Source: Ferrimonas lipolytica
GTDB lineage: Bacteria > Pseudomonadota > Gammaproteobacteria > Enterobacterales > Shewanellaceae
DNA: 64,000 bases
Reading direction: 5' to 3'
Assembly (NCBI RefSeq): GCF_012295575.1
Contig: NZ_CP051180.1
Span: 186,001-250,000, forward strand
Under the pieces are notes generated by a model. The model ran no database searches and was not told the origin of the DNA. It saw nothing but the letters and a program-made list of their open reading frames with translations. The translations under genes and the position numbers were made by a program. Below, piece after piece: positions 18,154-26,584 of this stretch; the first letter of the stretch is position 1, and each line of letters starts with the position of its first letter.

Positions 18154-18735
18154 TCACTCTGGACGTAGGGTCACTTTTTTTAGAATAAGTGGCTCGACTG
18201 GCACATTGGGAGCACCTAACTCAGCACTGAACTTGGTAGCAACCGCTCCCAATTGCTGCAATATATCTTCGCCTTCGGTGATCTCACCAAATACCGCATA
18301 ACCCCAACGACGAGACGATGGATCAAGGTTGTAGTTGTCATTGAGGTTGAAGTAGAACTGGTTGGTGGCGCTGTGCGGTTCATTGCTACGGGCCATGGCA
18401 ATGGTTCCTAAGCTGTTGGTTAAGCCGCTGCCGGACTCATTCACCAGTTGATCACGCTCAGGCACATCATTGAGGTCAGGATCGTAACCTCCGCCTTGCA
18501 CCACAAAGTCGGCAATCACCCGATGGAAGATGGTGTTGTCGTAGGCGCCGTCAACGGCATAGCGGAGGAAGTTGTCAACGGTGAGGGGGGCACGGCTGCG
18601 ATCTAGTTCAACCACCAAGGTGCCTTTACTGGTTTCAAATTCAACCGTTGGGAATAGGTTGTCTTGTTGGATGTCGTTAGCCGCATTGGCCAATAATGGC
18701 AGCATCAGTGTAAATGCCATTAAAAATCGTTTCAT
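18154..18735 (-). CDS. Periplasmic cyclophilin-type peptidyl-prolyl isomerase
   Basis: A 193-residue cyclophilin with a signal peptide (MKRFLMAFTLMLPLLANA, cleaved near residue 18), so it acts in the periplasm on proline bonds during protein folding. Family motifs are FHRVIADFVVQGGGYD (active-site Arg/Phe/Gln), GTIAMARSNEPHSATNQFYFN and WGYAVFGEITEG. It resembles PpiA/PpiB-like enzymes; which paralogue is not resolved. Its start overlaps the yajG stop in an ATGA arrangement, so the two are co-translated. Confidence 0.92.
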   Translation of the reverse strand: MKRFLMAFTLMLPLLANAANDIQQDNLFPTVEFETSKGTLVVELDRSRAPLTVDNFLRYAVDGAYDNTIFHRVIADFVVQGGGYDPDLNDVPERDQLVNESGSGLTNSLGTIAMARSNEPHSATNQFYFNLNDNYNLDPSSRRWGYAVFGEITEGEDILQQLGAVATKFSAELGAPNVPVEPLILKKVTLRPE

Positions 18736-19304
18736 TGGACCACTCCTTGGTTGATGAATTGATGGATCTCTTGGTCATTAATCACCGCCTGTAATAGCTG
18801 CTGAACTCGAGCGTTAAGCTCCGACTCCATCTGCGCGGCATCTGCTGCCATAACCCCTTTAAAACTGCCCTTGGCAACGAAGCGTTTGGTCAGCTCCTGT
18901 TTGGGTTTGATCAGCTTAACCGTTACCGCCGCAATACTGCTGCCTTTGTGCTCTAAAGTCTCTTGGGCAACGTCGACCTGTAACTTGTCTAACTGCAGCT
19001 GCAATTGGGTGGTAGCGTCGCCGCTAACTTGGTAGCCCAACTGGGTGAAACCGGTAGCGATGGCGTTCTGCATCAACATGCGCGGGTTGTTGCCTGCGGT
19101 AACCAGTTGTGCCGGTTCTCCCTCCTTACGAACTCGAGCCAAGTAGGTTTCAGTTCGTAAATCTTGGCTGCTGATGGCGATGGCTTGCGGTGCCACTTGG
19201 CTGTGTTGCAGGTTACTGGTGTCGATAGGCTGCAATACCAAATTAGTCGGCTGTGTGGCACAACCACCGAGGATCACACTAAGGACTAAAAGCAGTTTTT
19301 TCAT
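18732..19304 (-). CDS. yajG: YajG-family lipoprotein
   Basis: A roughly 190-residue lipoprotein with signal MKKLLLVLSVILGGCA and a lipobox ending in Cys. The body, with LQPIDTSNLQ, the segment DLRTETYLARVRKEGEPA and a C-terminal QQLLQAVIND region, corresponds to the YajG family, whose role is unknown but which is a conserved neighbour of ampG. The ATG at 19302-19304 is preferred over a TTG four codons upstream. Coupled with the downstream cyclophilin gene. Confidence 0.85.
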   Translation of the reverse strand: MKKLLLVLSVILGGCATQPTNLVLQPIDTSNLQHSQVAPQAIAISSQDLRTETYLARVRKEGEPAQLVTAGNNPRMLMQNAIATGFTQLGYQVSGDATTQLQLQLDKLQVDVAQETLEHKGSSIAAVTVKLIKPKQELTKRFVAKGSFKGVMAADAAQMESELNARVQQLLQAVINDQEIHQFINQGVVQ

Positions 19305-19315
19305 TGAGTTACTCA

Positions 19316-19352
19316 AAATAGAAGAACGCGGGCAGGATAGCAGAGCCCGCGT
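19316..19352 (-). terminator. Intrinsic terminator of rlmG
   Basis: ACGCGGGC (19326-19333) pairs with GCCCGCGT (19345-19352); on the minus strand the tail is TCTTCTATTTTG. It lies between rlmG and yajG. Confidence 0.75.
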
Positions 19353-19366
19353 GATGAGGATATTGT

Positions 19367-20497
19367 TCAGTAATCGATCTCTTGACGACGCTTCTGCGCT
19401 TCCAAAATCACAAATTTGGCGTTTGAGGCGATGGTGTCGTAACCACCAAACAGGCGTGTTAGCTTGATGTGGTAGGCCAGGTGGCGGTTACCAACAATGC
19501 GCAGCTTGCCGCCAGTCTTGAGTACCCGCTTTGCGTCGCGGAACATCTGCCAGGCGATATGGTCGGTGACCGCTTGCTGCTGGTGGAATGGAGGGTTACA
19601 CAGCACCAGATCAACGCTGCCACCATCGACACCAGAGAGACAATCGTTCCACAGGTACTCGATACGATCGTTGTATTGGGTGGTATTGAGCTTACAAGCC
19701 TCCAAACCGTGCCAAGATTCGTCGGTGGCAATGATGTCGCAATTGGGGTTTTTCTGCGCCATAGCTGCGGTGAGCACGCCGTTGCCACAACCTAGGTCGA
19801 TCATGGTGCCGCCACATTTAGGCAGATTATCTAGTAGCACTCGAGCGCCAATATCTAACCGTTGGCTGCCGTAGGTGTTGGGTAGATTGTGAACGGTTTG
19901 GTTGATCTCATCACAGTGCCAGCTGTTCAACAGCGGTTGACCGCTGTTACGCTCGCAGCTCACGCCGTAAATTAGGCGCGCTTTTTTCACCGCGCGGGAT
20001 GGGCGGACCTCATCCAATAGCTGACGGGTGAGATCTGGCAGCGTGGTTGGCATATCTTTTTGGCGAGCGGCGATAACCACTGGGATACCGGCGGGTAAGT
20101 ATTGGTTGAGCCAATCCAGTTGGTTGGTCAGTAGGCGGAGGTTGCGCGGCAACTTAATGATCACGCCCACTGGGGCATCAACGCCTTTTAGTTGTTCTAC
20201 TTGCTGGTGGAGCTCGTCGAGCGGCTCAAAGCCGTTCAACTCAAGATTTTGTTCTAGTGCTTGGTGAGCAACAAAGGACTCATTGATCCAGCGCAATGGT
20301 CTGTCGCTGTCGTCGGCGCGTAAGCCACAGGCGATGGCACCGAAATGGTCGTTAAAGATCCAGATCTCGCCAGCATCAAATTGGTGTTGAGCGATAACCA
20401 GCTCGTCGGCGGCATCCCACGCTTGTAATTGTTGCTCGGCAACCGGTGGGAAACGCTCAAGGCTGAGCTCAATGTCGTTGACTACAAAAGGGGTCAT
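19367..20497 (-). CDS. rlmG: 23S rRNA (guanine-N2)-methyltransferase RlmG
   Basis: Methylates guanine 1835 of 23S rRNA using S-adenosylmethionine. The protein of 376 residues has the two-domain RlmC/RsmC-like layout: an N-terminal non-catalytic half (LERFPPVAEQQLQAWDAADE) and a C-terminal methyltransferase with SAM motif DLGCGNGVLTAAMA and catalytic NPPFHQQQ. The internal ATG at 20497 is chosen because relatives begin near this point; the longer frame to 20536 would overlap the divergent alkB start. Neither start has a strong ribosome binding site. Confidence 0.92.
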   Translation of the reverse strand: MTPFVVNDIELSLERFPPVAEQQLQAWDAADELVIAQHQFDAGEIWIFNDHFGAIACGLRADDSDRPLRWINESFVAHQALEQNLELNGFEPLDELHQQVEQLKGVDAPVGVIIKLPRNLRLLTNQLDWLNQYLPAGIPVVIAARQKDMPTTLPDLTRQLLDEVRPSRAVKKARLIYGVSCERNSGQPLLNSWHCDEINQTVHNLPNTYGSQRLDIGARVLLDNLPKCGGTMIDLGCGNGVLTAAMAQKNPNCDIIATDESWHGLEACKLNTTQYNDRIEYLWNDCLSGVDGGSVDLVLCNPPFHQQQAVTDHIAWQMFRDAKRVLKTGGKLRIVGNRHLAYHIKLTRLFGGYDTIASNAKFVILEAQKRRQEIDY

Positions 20498-20534
20498 GAT
20501 AGATGGCCGTGGCAAAAGAGTAATTTTCGCAAAC

Positions 20535-21125
20535 ATGACGATGCAAGAACAGCGCCTATTTGATGATAGTGGACGATTGTTGGCAAGTTACTGGAAAAAT
20601 TGGCTGCCAGTAGCCCAACAGCGGCAATTATGGCCACAATTGCAACAGTTACCGTGGCAGCAGCCGCTGTTGCAGATGTTTGGTAAACGTCACCGCATCC
20701 CTCGACAGCAATGCTATCTGGGGCAGCCGGGTTGTGCTTATCGCTACAGCGGTATGTTGCTTGAGCCAGAACCCTTTGATGAGACGTTGACGCAACTAAC
20801 CCATCGGTTAAATGACTTTGGTGGCTGGCGCTTCAATGCGGTGTTAGCAAATCATTATCGAGATGGCAACGATAAGATGGGCTGGCACCGAGATAATGAA
20901 CCGGAATTAGGCTCCACTCCGGACCTCGCCATTGTCTCTTTGGGGCAGAGTCGCAGCCTACGTTTGCGGTGGCAAATTGGGCCATCGAAAGGGATTACCT
21001 TAACCGCTGGTAGTTTATTGTGGTTGCCTGCTGGGGTTTACCATTCGCTCGGTAGCAGTACCGCTCAACAGGCACGGATAAGTTTAACCTTTCGTCAGGT
21101 TATTCCGCACTATCATCGGCGTTGA
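20535..21125 (+). CDS. AlkB-family 2-oxoglutarate/Fe(II) dioxygenase
   Basis: An oxidative demethylase-like protein of about 196 residues. The Fe(II) facial triad is visible as MGWHRDNE (His-x-Asp) and GVYHSLGS (distal His), and the 2-oxoglutarate-binding arginine pattern ARISLTFR is present. SLGQSRSLRLR is also conserved. It resembles the ALKBH2/3-like bacterial group that repairs alkylated bases. The start at 20535 is divergent from rlmG with only 37 bases between, so promoters must overlap. Symbol withheld because several AlkB-like paralogues exist. Confidence 0.85.
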   Translation: MTMQEQRLFDDSGRLLASYWKNWLPVAQQRQLWPQLQQLPWQQPLLQMFGKRHRIPRQQCYLGQPGCAYRYSGMLLEPEPFDETLTQLTHRLNDFGGWRFNAVLANHYRDGNDKMGWHRDNEPELGSTPDLAIVSLGQSRSLRLRWQIGPSKGITLTAGSLLWLPAGVYHSLGSSTAQQARISLTFRQVIPHYHRR

Positions 21126-21191
21126 GGTTGCGGTATAACCAGCCCATCAATGACAAAATTTGAGCGCCGATGTGGCGTTAAGGAGCCCCCA

Positions 21192-21488
21192 ATGTCAATG
21201 AAGCAAACTATTACCGAAAAAGTAACCGAGGCATTGGCGACCACTCACTTGGACGTGATCAATGAAAGCCATATGCACCGTGGCCCAGCGCAAGACAGTC
21301 ACTATAAATTAATTGTGGTCAGCGACCGTTTTGAAGGTGAGCGATTACTTGCTCGCCATCGCCGTATTAACGCCATTTTAGCGAATGAACTTAGCGGTGA
21401 ATTACACGCCTTAGCACTGCATACCTATACCCCAACTGAGTGGGCAGAGCAGCAGGGAGCGCCACGTACCCCAAGTTGTGTTAGCTAA
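21192..21488 (+). CDS. bolA: BolA-family protein
   Basis: A 98-residue protein with the BolA fold. VTEALATTHLDVINESHMH and the helix-turn-like FEGERLLARHRRINAIL followed by ELHALALHTYTPTEW are the classic BolA signature. BolA partners with monothiol glutaredoxins in iron-sulfur trafficking and influences cell shape and motility in gammaproteobacteria. AAGGAGCCCCC precedes the ATG at 21192, deciding the start over an upstream in-frame codon at 21150. Confidence 0.92.
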   Translation: MSMKQTITEKVTEALATTHLDVINESHMHRGPAQDSHYKLIVVSDRFEGERLLARHRRINAILANELSGELHALALHTYTPTEWAEQQGAPRTPSCVS

Positions 21489-21497
21489 TAGGCGTAG

Positions 21498-21549
21498 TTG
21501 AGGTGGTATCGGTATAGGCCGATGCCATCAGCCAATCGATACCCCTCAA
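21498..21549. promoter_or_regulatory. Inverted repeat after bolA
   Basis: TTGAGGTGGTATCG (21498-21511) pairs with CGATACCCCTCAA (21537-21549) with a one-base bulge, around a 25-base loop. A weak T-rich stretch (ACTTTTGTC) follows. It may terminate bolA or be an operator before the TRAP operon. Confidence 0.4.
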
Positions 21550-21656
21550 GCCCTAGTACTTTTGTCTAACAGACACGCTTCCGCAGTCGGAAACGGTTCC
21601 TTTTCTTCTACCATACTGTTAATACTTTGTTACCTCTCTCAAATTAACAGTCCTAA

Positions 21657-22169
21657 ATGTCAGAACCTTATACCGCTTTTAGCCCACTGGATCGGATCAG
21701 TCATTGGCTTGGGCAGCTGTGTGGCTACCTTCTTTTGTTGATGGTGCTGCTGGCTGGCTTGGTGGTGGTGTTGCGCTACGGCTTTGCCATTGGCTCCATT
21801 GCGTTGCAGGAGGCGGTGCTCTATCTGCACGGGGCGGTATTTACCATTGGCGCAGGGTATACCCTATTGCATCAAGGCCATGTGCGAGTTGATATCTTCT
21901 ATCGGCATTGGTCGACGCGGCGTAAAGCGTTGGTCGATCTAGCTGGTTATCTACTGCTGTTGCTGCCGATTGCGCTGTTTTTCGGTTTCACTAGCTGGAA
22001 TTACGTTATGGTGAGTTGGGCACGCTGGGAGGGGTCTGGCGAAGCCGGTGGTTTGCCGTTGGTATATCTACAAAAGTCGCTGCTGCTGGCGTTGGTGGTT
22101 GGTTTAATCCTACAAGCCGTGGCGGAGATAAGTCGCTGTATAATGACGTTGCGAGGTGCTAAGTCATGA
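21657..22169 (+). CDS. TRAP transporter small permease (DctQ type)
   Basis: A 170-residue four-helix membrane protein, the small subunit of a tripartite ATP-independent periplasmic transporter. ALQEAVLYLHGAVFTIGAGY followed by HVRVDIFYRHWSTRRKALVDL is the typical DctQ motif. The next gene encodes the large permease with a 4-base ATGA overlap, followed by the binding protein, giving a complete dctQMP operon. TRAP systems use the sodium gradient, which fits the Na+ pump encoded downstream. Confidence 0.93.
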   Translation: MSEPYTAFSPLDRISHWLGQLCGYLLLLMVLLAGLVVVLRYGFAIGSIALQEAVLYLHGAVFTIGAGYTLLHQGHVRVDIFYRHWSTRRKALVDLAGYLLLLLPIALFFGFTSWNYVMVSWARWEGSGEAGGLPLVYLQKSLLLALVVGLILQAVAEISRCIMTLRGAKS

Positions 22170-23530
22170 TGGCCATCGCTCTGTTTGTATGTGTCTGCGT
22201 CATCCTACTCAGTGGTTTTCCAGTTGCTTTTGCTTTAGCGGGAACCGCGCTGTGGTTTGCCCTTATCGGTGCAGCTACTGGTCATTTCGATGCCGCTTTT
22301 CTCGGCGCCTTACCTAATCGTTTATTCGGTATTCTCAATAACCAAACCCTAATGGCGGTGCCGTTGTTTGTGATGATGGGGCTGGTATTGGAACGCTCCA
22401 AATTAGCAGAGCAACTGCTCGACTCGATGGGGCAATTGTTTGGCCGAGTTCGTGCCGGTTTGGCTATCTCGGTGTTGTTGGTGGGGATGTTGCTGGCGGC
22501 CAGTACCGGTATTGTCGGTGCGACCGTGGTGACCATGGGGTTGCTGTCACTGCCGGCGATGTTAAAGCGCGGCTACGATCCGGCTTTCGCCTCTGGTGCC
22601 ATCTGTGCCACCGGCACCTTAGGGCAAATCATTCCACCGTCGATCGCTTTGGTGTTGCTCGGTGATGTGCTCTCCAGTGCCTATCAACAAGCACAGCTAA
22701 ATATGGGCAGCTTCTCTCCTAAGACTGTCTCGGTTGGCGATCTGTTTGCCGGTGCCATTGTGCCGGGGGTTTGTTTAGTGGGGTTATATATTATCTACAC
22801 CCTGTGGCTTGCTTACCGTCATCCCGATAAATTTGAGCCGATACAAGCGGTGCCCCTGGACCGCAAACTATTGCTCAACGTCTTGTCGGCGTTGGTGCCT
22901 CCTATCGGTTTGATCCTGCTGGTATTAGGTTCGATTCTCATGGGGGTAGCGACGCCAACCGAAGCCGCTGCTGTAGGGGCCTTAGGGGCGATCATCTTGG
23001 CGTTGTTACGGCGCCAACTGAGCTGGGTACGGATGAAAGATGTGCTGCAGGAGACGGTGAAGGTGACCTGCATGGTGTTTATGATCCTTATCGGTGCAGC
23101 ACTGTTCTCGTTAGTTTTTCGCGGCCTTGGCGGTGAAGACCTTATCCATCAGGCGCTGTCCGACCTGCCTGGTGGAGTGATTGGCGCAACCGTTATTGTC
23201 ATGCTGGTTATCTTCCTACTTGGCTTTATTCTCGATTTTATTGAAATCACCTTTGTGGTGGTGCCGATGGTGGCGCCAACCCTGTTGATGCTCGGGCTTG
23301 ATCCCGTCTGGCTAGGGATCATGATTGGTCTAAATCTGCAGACCTCGTTTTTAACCCCCCCCTTTGGCTTTGCGTTGTTTTATTTGCGCGGAGTTGCTCC
23401 ACCAGAACTTACTAGCGGCATGTTGTACCGAGGCGTTGCCCCGTTTATCGCCATTCAGCTGTTAATGATGCTGTTGCTCGCATTCTGGCCAGGATTGGCC
23501 ACCTGGTTGCCACAGCAAATCTACGGTTAA
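22166..23530 (+). CDS. TRAP transporter large permease (DctM type)
   Basis: A 454-residue membrane protein with about 12 hydrophobic segments that carries solute and Na+ through the inner membrane. SGFPVAFALAGTALWFALIG, the motif MAVPLFVMMGLVLERS and the block GTLGQIIPPSIALVLLGD are hallmarks of DctM subunits. Its ATG overlaps the dctQ stop. A 21-base gap containing AAGGAG leads to the binding-protein gene. Confidence 0.95.
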   Translation: MMAIALFVCVCVILLSGFPVAFALAGTALWFALIGAATGHFDAAFLGALPNRLFGILNNQTLMAVPLFVMMGLVLERSKLAEQLLDSMGQLFGRVRAGLAISVLLVGMLLAASTGIVGATVVTMGLLSLPAMLKRGYDPAFASGAICATGTLGQIIPPSIALVLLGDVLSSAYQQAQLNMGSFSPKTVSVGDLFAGAIVPGVCLVGLYIIYTLWLAYRHPDKFEPIQAVPLDRKLLLNVLSALVPPIGLILLVLGSILMGVATPTEAAAVGALGAIILALLRRQLSWVRMKDVLQETVKVTCMVFMILIGAALFSLVFRGLGGEDLIHQALSDLPGGVIGATVIVMLVIFLLGFILDFIEITFVVVPMVAPTLLMLGLDPVWLGIMIGLNLQTSFLTPPFGFALFYLRGVAPPELTSGMLYRGVAPFIAIQLLMMLLLAFWPGLATWLPQQIYG

Positions 23531-23551
23531 TTTATTAAGGAGAACTAACTA

Positions 23552-24652
23552 ATGCGTACATGGAAACGATTGAGTCTCGGCTTGGCGTTAATGAGCTTGC
23601 TCGGCTGTGCCCCGGAACAGCAATCACAACCTAACTCGGCGGCCCCAGCCGCTGAGGTAAAAACCTATGAGTGGAAGTTGGTTACGACCTGGCCAAAGAA
23701 CTTCCCTGGGCTTGGGGTCGCGCCAGAAAACTTCGCGAAAAAAGTGGAAGCGATGTCTGCTGGGCGTTTGAAGGTAAAGGTCTACGGTGCCGGTGATTTA
23801 GTACCGGCGTTTGAGGTGTTCGATACAGTGAGTCAAGGTACCGCCGAGATGGGCCACAGTGCCGCGTACTACTGGAAAGGTAAGGTGCCAGCGGCGCAGG
23901 TCTTTACCACCATCCCATTTGGCATGAATGCGCAACAGATGAACGGCTGGTTGAATCAAGGTGGCGGTTTAGAGCTGTGGCAAGAGCTCTATCAACCATT
24001 TGGGTTGATCCCAATGCCTGGCGGCAACAGCGGCGTGCAGATGGGCGGTTGGTTTAATAAAGAGATCAATTCGCTGGCGGATCTGGAGGGACTTAAGATG
24101 CGCTTGCCTGGTTTAGGCGGCGAAGTGTTGTCCCGTCTTGGGGGAGTACCGGTTACCCTGCCTGGAGGCGAGTTATTCACCGCCCTGCAAACCGGTGCCA
24201 TTGATGCCACTGAATGGGTTGGTCCATACAATGATCTCGCGTTTGGGCTGCACAAAGCGGCAAAGTTTTATTACTACCCTGGTTGGCATGAGCCTGGCAC
24301 GGCGCTGGAGTTTATGATCAACGAACAGGCTTTCAAATCGCTACCTGCCGATCTACAAGAGATTGTAGTTACCGCTGCGCAAGCGGTGAACCAAGCTATG
24401 TTGGATGAGTACACCACCCGCAATATCGAAGCACTGCGCAGCCTAACTGAAGATCACGGCATCGAATTAAAGCCGTGGCCACCGGAAGTGCTGGCGGCGC
24501 TGCGCGCTGCTTCGACTGAAGTGATGGCGGAGCAAGCGGCGAAGGATCCGGCGATGAAGAAGGTGCTGGAGGCCTATCAAACCTACGCCAATGGGGTGCG
24601 CAATTATCACCGAATCTCAGAAAATGCCTACGACCAAATGATTAATCAGTAG
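23552..24652 (+). CDS. TRAP transporter substrate-binding protein (DctP family, TakP-like)
   Basis: A 366-residue extracytoplasmic binding protein. The N-terminus MSLLGCAPE contains a lipobox, so it is probably a lipoprotein. YEWKLVTTWPKNFPGLGVAP, GRLKVKVYGAGDLVPAFEVFD and ATEWVGPYND with YYYPGWHEPGT match the TRAP subfamily that includes the 2-oxoacid binder TakP; the E of ATEWVGPYND and the Gln/Arg region (RLPGLGG) are at the known ligand positions. A monocarboxylate or 2-oxo acid is the most likely ligand, by family inference only. A terminator follows. Confidence 0.92.
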   Translation: MRTWKRLSLGLALMSLLGCAPEQQSQPNSAAPAAEVKTYEWKLVTTWPKNFPGLGVAPENFAKKVEAMSAGRLKVKVYGAGDLVPAFEVFDTVSQGTAEMGHSAAYYWKGKVPAAQVFTTIPFGMNAQQMNGWLNQGGGLELWQELYQPFGLIPMPGGNSGVQMGGWFNKEINSLADLEGLKMRLPGLGGEVLSRLGGVPVTLPGGELFTALQTGAIDATEWVGPYNDLAFGLHKAAKFYYYPGWHEPGTALEFMINEQAFKSLPADLQEIVVTAAQAVNQAMLDEYTTRNIEALRSLTEDHGIELKPWPPEVLAALRAASTEVMAEQAAKDPAMKKVLEAYQTYANGVRNYHRISENAYDQMINQ

Positions 24653-24674
24653 CAAAAGTGTTCGCTGCAAATTG

Positions 24675-24703
24675 ACCCCGCCTCTCAGCGGGGTTAGTTT
24701 TTA
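24675..24703 (+). terminator. Intrinsic terminator of the TRAP operon
   Basis: ACCCCGC (24675-24681) and GCGGGGT (24688-24694) form the stem, followed by TAGTTTTTA. Confidence 0.85.
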
Positions 24704-24732
24704 TGGGCATACGGAATTATGGAGAGAACCCA

Positions 24733-25242
24733 ATGCCACTGTTAGACAGTTTTACCGTGGATCACACAAAGATGGAGGCACCGGCGGTTCGTGTTGCCAA
24801 ATCGATGCAAACCCCCAAAGGGGATGTGATTACCGTGTTCGATCTGCGCTTTTGTTTGCCCAACGCGGAGATCTTAACGGAGCGTGGTATTCATACCCTT
24901 GAGCACCTCTTTGCTGGTTTTATGCGTGTGCACCTCAATCAGGGTGAGCAGGAGATCATCGATCTATCGCCAATGGGTTGTCGCACCGGTTTTTATATGA
25001 GCTTGATTGGCACTCCAACCGAAGCCGAAGTAGCCGCCGCGTGGCAAGCGAGCATGAAGGATGTACTGGCGGTGGAGCGACAAGAGCAGATCCCTGAGCT
25101 GAATGAATACCAGTGTGGCACCTACGAGATGCATTCCCTCGATGAAGCTAAAGCCATTGCGACCGACATCCTCGCTCGTGGCATCGGCGTCAATCGTAAC
25201 GATGCGTTAGCGTTATCGGCGGAACAACTGCAACAGTTGTAA
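24733..25242 (+). CDS. luxS: S-ribosylhomocysteine lyase
   Basis: Cleaves S-ribosylhomocysteine to homocysteine and DPD, the precursor of autoinducer-2, as part of the activated methyl cycle. The 169-residue protein has the metal-binding set His54 and His58 in HTLEHLFAG and Cys128 in QCGTYEMHS, plus catalytic Cys83 in MGCRTGFYM. The start at 24733 follows GGAGAGAACCC and matches the usual [13 protein letters not shown]-terminus; an in-frame upstream codon at 24703 lies in the preceding terminator and is rejected. Confidence 0.98.
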   Translation: MPLLDSFTVDHTKMEAPAVRVAKSMQTPKGDVITVFDLRFCLPNAEILTERGIHTLEHLFAGFMRVHLNQGEQEIIDLSPMGCRTGFYMSLIGTPTEAEVAAAWQASMKDVLAVERQEQIPELNEYQCGTYEMHSLDEAKAIATDILARGIGVNRNDALALSAEQLQQL

Positions 25243-25261
25243 TCAGTTAATCGCTTGTTCT

Positions 25262-25298
25262 AAGGCCTGTGATATCGATGATGTCGCGGGCCTTTTTA
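25262..25298 (+). terminator. Intrinsic terminator of luxS
   Basis: AAGGCC at 25262 pairs with GGCCTTTTTA around 25290, with an imperfect internal stem and T-tail. A decayed MITE-like end begins directly after it at 25299. Confidence 0.6.
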
Positions 25299-25345
25299 GG
25301 TTGTGTCGAAGCTGACTGTTAAGGCTTGCCTCAAGTCTACGACGA
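25299..25345 (-). mobile_element. Decayed MITE-like end fragment
   Basis: GGTTGTGTCGAAGCTGACTG and the following bases to TCAAG align with the left end of the minus-oriented copies (GGCTGTGTCGTAGTTAGCTG...). Only about 47 bases are recognisable. It starts right at the luxS terminator T-tract, as other copies do. Confidence 0.5.
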
Positions 25346-25390
25346 TAACGACTAATGTGGTTTAACGTGACGATATTGCGATGATGCTAG

Positions 25391-25432
25391 CACCAGCACC
25401 AGCACCAGCACCAGCACCAGCACCAGCACCAG
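25391..25432. repeat. Hexanucleotide microsatellite (CACCAG)7
   Basis: Seven perfect tandem copies of CACCAG. Frames across it encode Ala-Pro on the plus strand and Gly-Ala on the minus strand, but neither frame has convincing coding features. Hexamer changes would not shift a reading frame. Confidence 0.95.
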
Positions 25433-25648
25433 CAAGTGTTGTATCTATTCGATACATGTGCCCATCTATGCTCTGGCTTGCAGTCCAAACGAGTTCACTT
25501 AATGGTCGTATCCAACGAAAACACAGCAGCGCTAGTATTTCATTTTTTCTGTGTGGGCTAGCATGCGTTCTAACGGTGTTAAACTGAGTTAAGGTTATCG
25601 GCGATCCCGTTTTCATCATTCATAACGTCGGTAATTGTCCATTTCTAT

Positions 25649-25941
25649 GGCGGTGTCACAGTTAAGTGTTGAGGTTTATATCAAGCCTTCGGCTCTAGCG
25701 GTTGCAGTACTCTTAAGGGGTTATGTCGCGGTGGCAACGGCACATTCCTGTATGCATTAGCGGGGAGCTTCGCCCCCTTTGGAATGCCCCCTTGCCTTAG
25801 GTCGCACTCCAAAGCGCTTCGCTGGGCTGCTCCAATGCGGCAGAAGGTCAACGGCGGTAGTGCTTAACCCCTTATATCGGCGCTCGCCTAGCCGGTGCTT
25901 TAACTGTATTAGAAACAACAACAGTTAATTGGTACACAGCC
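25649..25941 (-). mobile_element. MITE-like element, copy 4 (293 bp)
   Basis: A full-length long-form copy, starting GGCGGTGTCACAG (one change in the conserved GGCTGTG end) and ending GGTACACAGCC. Its immediate flanks (ATTTCTAT left, TTTTTAAT right) do not match, because a partial second copy follows in tandem; the left flank loosely matches ATTTTATA after that partial copy. Confidence 0.85.
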
Positions 25942-26105
25942 TTTTTAATCCCCCTTGCTTTAGGTCACAGTCCCCAAACGCTTCGCTGGGCTGCTCCAAT
26001 ACGGCAGAAGGTCAACGGCGGCAGTGCTTAACCCCTTGTATCGGCGCTCGTCTAGCCGGTGCTTTAACAGCCTTGGAAAGAACAACACTTAGTTGGTACA
26101 CAGCC
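25942..26105 (-). mobile_element. Partial tandem copy of the MITE-like element (right half)
   Basis: About 160 bases, beginning near AATCCCCCTTGCTTTAGG, repeat the right half of copy 4 and end in GTTGGTACACAGCC. The left half is missing. Arrangement suggests recombination between two copies or insertion next to an existing one. Confidence 0.8.
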
Positions 26106-26584
26106 ATTTTATAGTACGACAACTTGAGGCTGTGATGTCGCTTGTGGCAATGCGACTAAGCTCAGTCAATTAACCTACTTGGCTGACGTTTGTACAACTC
26201 CAGCTGGGATAGTGAACAGTACAAATTTCTCGTTAATGCAGCTTTTCCCAGCACTGTTTTCTTTAATTGTACTCATTCCCTAGTGATTGCTTTTAAAGGG
26301 ATAAAGTCTCACAAACGATGAAAAAAGAACCATCTTGAAACTTTTGTTAATTGAAATGTGCATTTCTGTAGGTGAACCTTGTATTTTTCGTGGCTCAGAT
26401 TGCTGGCTTGGGTTATGATGCGCCCGAGTCGCCGTGACGCGGGTCGCAAAAAGATAAAAAGTTTGCGCTTGAGGTGTGCAGGTGTCATCAAGGGCTTGAA
26501 CCTCGTTCTCCCTTAACACTTTCCTTCCTTAATCTCCTCAGCGTACCGGCACATGGACTTCACAGCAAAGCAGTGCAAGTGAGT
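26106..26584. other. Leader region before the nqr operon
   Basis: About 480 AT-rich bases without a convincing gene. It must hold the nqr promoter; TATGAT near 26415 is a possible -10, without a clear -35. Frames here on both strands lack ribosome binding sites and family resemblance. Confidence 0.4.

Noticed and set aside
25362-25619. Gly-Ala or Ala-Pro repeat frames across the microsatellite
   Set aside because: Created by the hexamer; flanking codons show no protein-like conservation or ribosome binding site.
26474-26584. 37-residue N-terminal extension of NqrA
   Set aside because: Known NqrA proteins start at MITI; the extension lies in the leader and has no ribosome binding site.
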